Shown here: in pieces, positions 5,387 through 7,533 of the stretch | Numbering within the stretch: the first letter of the stretch is position 1 | Layout of the letters: each line of letters begins with the position of its first letter | Assembly (NCBI GenBank): GCA_023415935.1 | Contig: JAEZIX010000072.1 | Span: 1-7,533 of the forward strand | Direction of reading: 5' to 3' | Length of the DNA stretch: 7,533 bases | Origin: Cyanobacteria bacterium OH_CDB_20 | GTDB taxonomy: Bacteria > Cyanobacteriota > Vampirovibrionia > Gastranaerophilales > Gastranaerophilaceae | Made by a program: the position numbers and the translations under genes | Notes under the pieces: generated by a model | Databases searched by the model: none | Told to the model about the DNA's origin: nothing | Seen by the model: the letters and a program-made list of their open reading frames with translations, nothing else

Positions 5387-6442
5387 ATGAACGAAAAACA
5401 GTGTTTAAATTACTTAAAAAAAAATAACTTTGAGAATCGACTTGATTACTTGAAGAAAAAATATAAAAATAAATCGATTTTAATCTATGGCTGTGGGCTT
5501 CTATTTGAAACAATAGCTAAAACTTATGATTTGAGTTGTTTAAATATTGTTGCTATATGCGACAAAAAATGCAGCCCCAAAAATACCATAAAATTAAACG
5601 ACATAGAATATAAAGTAATTTTACCTGAAGAGATCACAAAACATAAATTTGATTGTGTTCTAGTAGGAACACTATATTCTCGTTCCATAACAAAACAACT
5701 AAAACAAGATTATAAAATAAAAAATATTGAACCTTTTGTGAAAAATAAAAAAGAAGGTTTAATATCAACTTTAATAACAAGGATTAAAAAGACAGTCAAT
5801 AAGGATTGGTATAATAGAAACTTGTTTTATTTAATTGACAGTAATAATAACAAAAAAAGCTACCCAAAAATTAGTGGGCTTGACGTAAAATTTATAGGCA
5901 AAAATTCTAAAGTAATTATTTACGGAAATCCTTTACCAAAATTCAAAAATGTTAAAATTATTTGTGAAAATAATTCAAAAATTCAAATAAAAAGTTCTAA
6001 ACACTTAATTCAAAATACCAATTTTTATTTATATGGAAAAAATTCTGAAATTCTTATAGATGAAAACTTTTCAATGAATGGTGGGAATATGCTTTTGAAT
6101 GATGATGCCATAAATAAAAAAATTGTTATTGGTAAAGATTGCATGTTTGGGTGGGATATACACATCAGAACAAGTGATGGCCACACTGTATACGATATTG
6201 AGACAAAGAAAAGAATAAATATACCACAAGATATTATCATCGGAAACCATGTATGGATTGCCGCAAAATCATTTATTCTAAAAAATACTACCCTACTCGA
6301 TAACACAATAGTTGGAGCCTGCTCACTTGTCAATAAAAAATTCGATGAAGAAAACATTTTAATAGCAGGTAATCCAGCCAAAATAAAAAAAAGAGAAGTC
6401 AATTGGGATAGAAAAACGGATTATCATGATTCAACATTCTAA
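5387..6442 (+). CDS. Rossmann-like domain fused to hexapeptide acetyltransferase
   Basis: A 351-residue two-domain protein. Residues about 25-118 form a Rossmann-like domain with glycine motif LIYGCGLLF at 32-40, a strand ending IVAICDK at 54-60, and DCVLVGTLYSRSI at 89-101. This is the kind seen as an accessory nucleotide-sugar-binding module in surface-polysaccharide enzymes. After a Lys/Asn-rich linker, residues about 160-335 form a left-handed beta-helix acetyltransferase. H266 in IRTSDGHTVYD is the likely catalytic histidine, RINIPQDIIIGNHVWIAAKSFILKN is typed here only in part as NIPQDIIIGNHVWI (278-291), and AGNPAKIKKR at 327-336 is the usual ending. Such proteins acetylate capsule or O-antigen sugars. 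The ATG at 5387 is preferred to an in-frame TTG at 5375, as neither has a good Shine-Dalgarno sequence. Two 60-base samples gave 17% and 25% GC, against 45% in the upstream acetyltransferase, suggesting a separate origin. Confidence 0.85.
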   Translation: MNEKQCLNYLKKNNFENRLDYLKKKYKNKSILIYGCGLLFETIAKTYDLSCLNIVAICDKKCSPKNTIKLNDIEYKVILPEEITKHKFDCVLVGTLYSRSITKQLKQDYKIKNIEPFVKNKKEGLISTLITRIKKTVNKDWYNRNLFYLIDSNNNKKSYPKISGLDVKFIGKNSKVIIYGNPLPKFKNVKIICENNSKIQIKSSKHLIQNTNFYLYGKNSEILIDENFSMNGGNMLLNDDAINKKIVIGKDCMFGWDIHIRTSDGHTVYDIETKKRINIPQDIIIGNHVWIAAKSFILKNTTLLDNTIVGACSLVNKKFDEENILIAGNPAKIKKREVNWDRKTDYHDSTF

Positions 6443-6472
6443 AATAGATAAGTCAGTTTCTATAAAATTAAA

Positions 6473-6501
6473 AATAATCCCCTTATAATAAGGGGATTAT
6501 T
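6473..6501. terminator. bidirectional intrinsic terminator between convergent genes
   Basis: Perfect 14-base arms, AATAATCCCCTTAT (6473-6486) and ATAAGGGGATTATT (6488-6501), flank a single base, giving a stem with a four-pair GC core. Read leftward on the minus strand, the stem is followed by a T-rich tail (ATTATTTTTAATTTTA), making it a good terminator for the 6541 gene. Read rightward, the T-run is delayed (TTTTT at about 6513-6517), so it is probably weaker for the acetyltransferase gene. Confidence 0.85.
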
Positions 6502-6540
6502 CAGTTATCCCTATTTTTCCCTTTAATGCTTGATTTTTAT

Positions 6541-7533
6541 TTATGCAGAGGCGGTTTTTTGTCCTTCGATATAGAATTTTTCATCTACCGCTTCTTTTGC
6601 TGAAGTTTCAGTTTTGCCTTCTTGTACAAGTTTTTTTACTTTATCGTTATATTGACTTTGTGTAATTGCTACTTTATTTGAATTTTTAGCAGCTTGTGCT
6701 TCTTCTGAGGTTTTACTTTTGCCACTAATAACTCCTGCTGTATCACCTGCTGTATCATCTGCTTCACTATTGAAAGGGTCCCCCGGTGAGCCAGGTCTTG
6801 CTGTACCTTCAAGATGGTGGTAATCATAGTAGTCCATAGTCTGACCTGTATATTTATTTACTCTATCATCAAAATATCTGCTTTTCTTTTGTGCTTCAAA
6901 GTTATCCCAATAAGCGTCACGGTCATTTTCTATCCACTCAGAACAATCATGTTTTTTGTAATTCTTATTTTCCATGAATTCAGTCCAAGCCTGACGTGAT
7001 TTCTTACCGCTTGAATCACCAATATCAGAGTTTTTCATCTGAGCCATTGCTTTTACCTGATCATATTCTTCTGCTGAAAGGTCTAAGAATGATACACAAT
7101 CGTAACCCATCATATCTAAAGCACCTGATGCGAAAATTTCATTTTTCTGAGCCAAACCATCTGGTAACATATGATCTGTTTTTTTGACCTGCGCCAAATT
7201 ACCATTTTCATCTTTTATAACATTTCCGTTTTCATCAACCAGCGAAACCCAGAACATTCTATCCGCATTCTGCTCTATGACAATTCCATATTCTTTCTTA
7301 AGTCTGTTGGCACAATTCATTATGCTATCCCAGTCTGGCATCTTACAGTCTTTACCAAATATATCTTCTAATGCATTGTTTAATTTTTGGTCCAAAACAA
7401 GGTCTAAAACTGAATCATATGAAGCAGCCATTGCATCAGTAGTTTCTTTTCCTATCATTCTTTCCATAGATACAGCAACACTTTGGAAGTTTCCAACCGA
7501 TAGGTTTTCAAGCTGTATACCATATGTATCTCT
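6541..7533 (-). CDS. hypothetical acidic protein, partial (5' end beyond window)
   Basis: The frame has no stop between 6541 and the right edge. The 22 codons beyond the first internal ATG (7465-7467) read RDTYGIQLENLSVGNFQ and on, in the same style, so that ATG is probably internal and the gene is truncated by the window. The visible 330 residues match no family I know. Numbering from the internal ATG, there is a soluble acidic region (1-220) with many D, E, Y and W residues, a duplicated octapeptide DENGNVIK/DENGNLAQ at 78-93, and a Tyr/His-rich patch YTGQTMDYYDYHHLEGT at 206-222. A low-complexity, probably disordered tail at 225-308 is rich in Gly, Ser, Ala, Thr and Lys and ends TASA. There is no membrane segment, and any signal peptide would be outside the window. 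GC in two sampled 60-base stretches is 42-50%, above the neighbours. The terminator at 6473-6501 ends it. Function unknown. Confidence 0.8.
   Translation of the reverse strand, partial: RDTYGIQLENLSVGNFQSVAVSMERMIGKETTDAMAASYDSVLDLVLDQKLNNALEDIFGKDCKMPDWDSIMNCANRLKKEYGIVIEQNADRMFWVSLVDENGNVIKDENGNLAQVKKTDHMLPDGLAQKNEIFASGALDMMGYDCVSFLDLSAEEYDQVKAMAQMKNSDIGDSSGKKSRQAWTEFMENKNYKKHDCSEWIENDRDAYWDNFEAQKKSRYFDDRVNKYTGQTMDYYDYHHLEGTARPGSPGDPFNSEADDTAGDTAGVISGKSKTSEEAQAAKNSNKVAITQSQYNDKVKKLVQEGKTETSAKEAVDEKFYIEGQKTASA

Noticed and set aside
6025..6402. Minus-strand 125-codon frame opposite the fusion acetyltransferase
   Set aside because: It is entirely antisense to conserved hexapeptide motifs and has a hydrophobic composition typical of the complement of Lys/Asn-rich coding sequence.
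7271..7300. Calcium-binding EF-hand in the partial protein
   Set aside because: The DENGN units lack the full 12-residue loop pattern with its final Glu and flanking helices, so the resemblance is superficial; the duplicated unit itself lies nearer 7189-7236.
6814..7371. Three short plus-strand frames opposite the partial hypothetical gene
   Set aside because: The minus-strand frame is long, continuous to the edge and protein-like; the plus-strand frames are fragmentary and lack ribosome binding sites.

Overview
This window is AT-rich, densely packed bacterial chromosome. The best guess for its source is an uncultured gut-type member of the Vampirovibrionia/Melainabacteria (Gastranaerophilales-like). 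That guess rests on low GC, codon usage, a cyanobacterium-like CdsA, and the style of the lineage-specific protein beginning MVSSVSANNQN. It is an impression from the sequence, not a database result.

Left part (about 44-3728, minus strand): a tight three-gene operon with 1-3 bases between genes. In order of transcription it holds an mtaB-type tRNA methylthiotransferase, a CdsA-type phosphatidate cytidylyltransferase, and a radical SAM protein with an N-terminal B12-binding-like domain. A 76-base gap (3729-3804) separates it from a divergent plus-strand gene and carries overlapping candidate promoters for both directions.

Middle (3805-6442, plus strand): an unrecognised 232-residue membrane-associated protein comes first. 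A CAU-anticodon tRNA follows, with a well-formed extended -10 promoter overlapped by a perfect palindrome. Next is a hexapeptide-repeat O-acetyltransferase beginning only 28 bases after the tRNA and probably read from the same transcript. A short degenerate stretch that looks like the tail of a lost gene comes next. The last gene encodes a very AT-rich two-domain protein (Rossmann-like domain plus hexapeptide acetyltransferase). The two acetyltransferases probably modify cell-surface sugars, and the second looks recently acquired or poorly ameliorated.

Right part (6443-7533): a strong 14-bp inverted-repeat terminator lies between convergent genes. After it is a minus-strand acidic hypothetical protein whose reading frame stays open to the right edge, so it is a partial gene.

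No CRISPR array, transposase, integrase, toxin-antitoxin pair or recognised defence system is visible. The most promising unknowns are the two hypothetical proteins, the altered CdsA signature, the palindrome on the tRNA promoter and the decayed coding stretch at 5258-5350.
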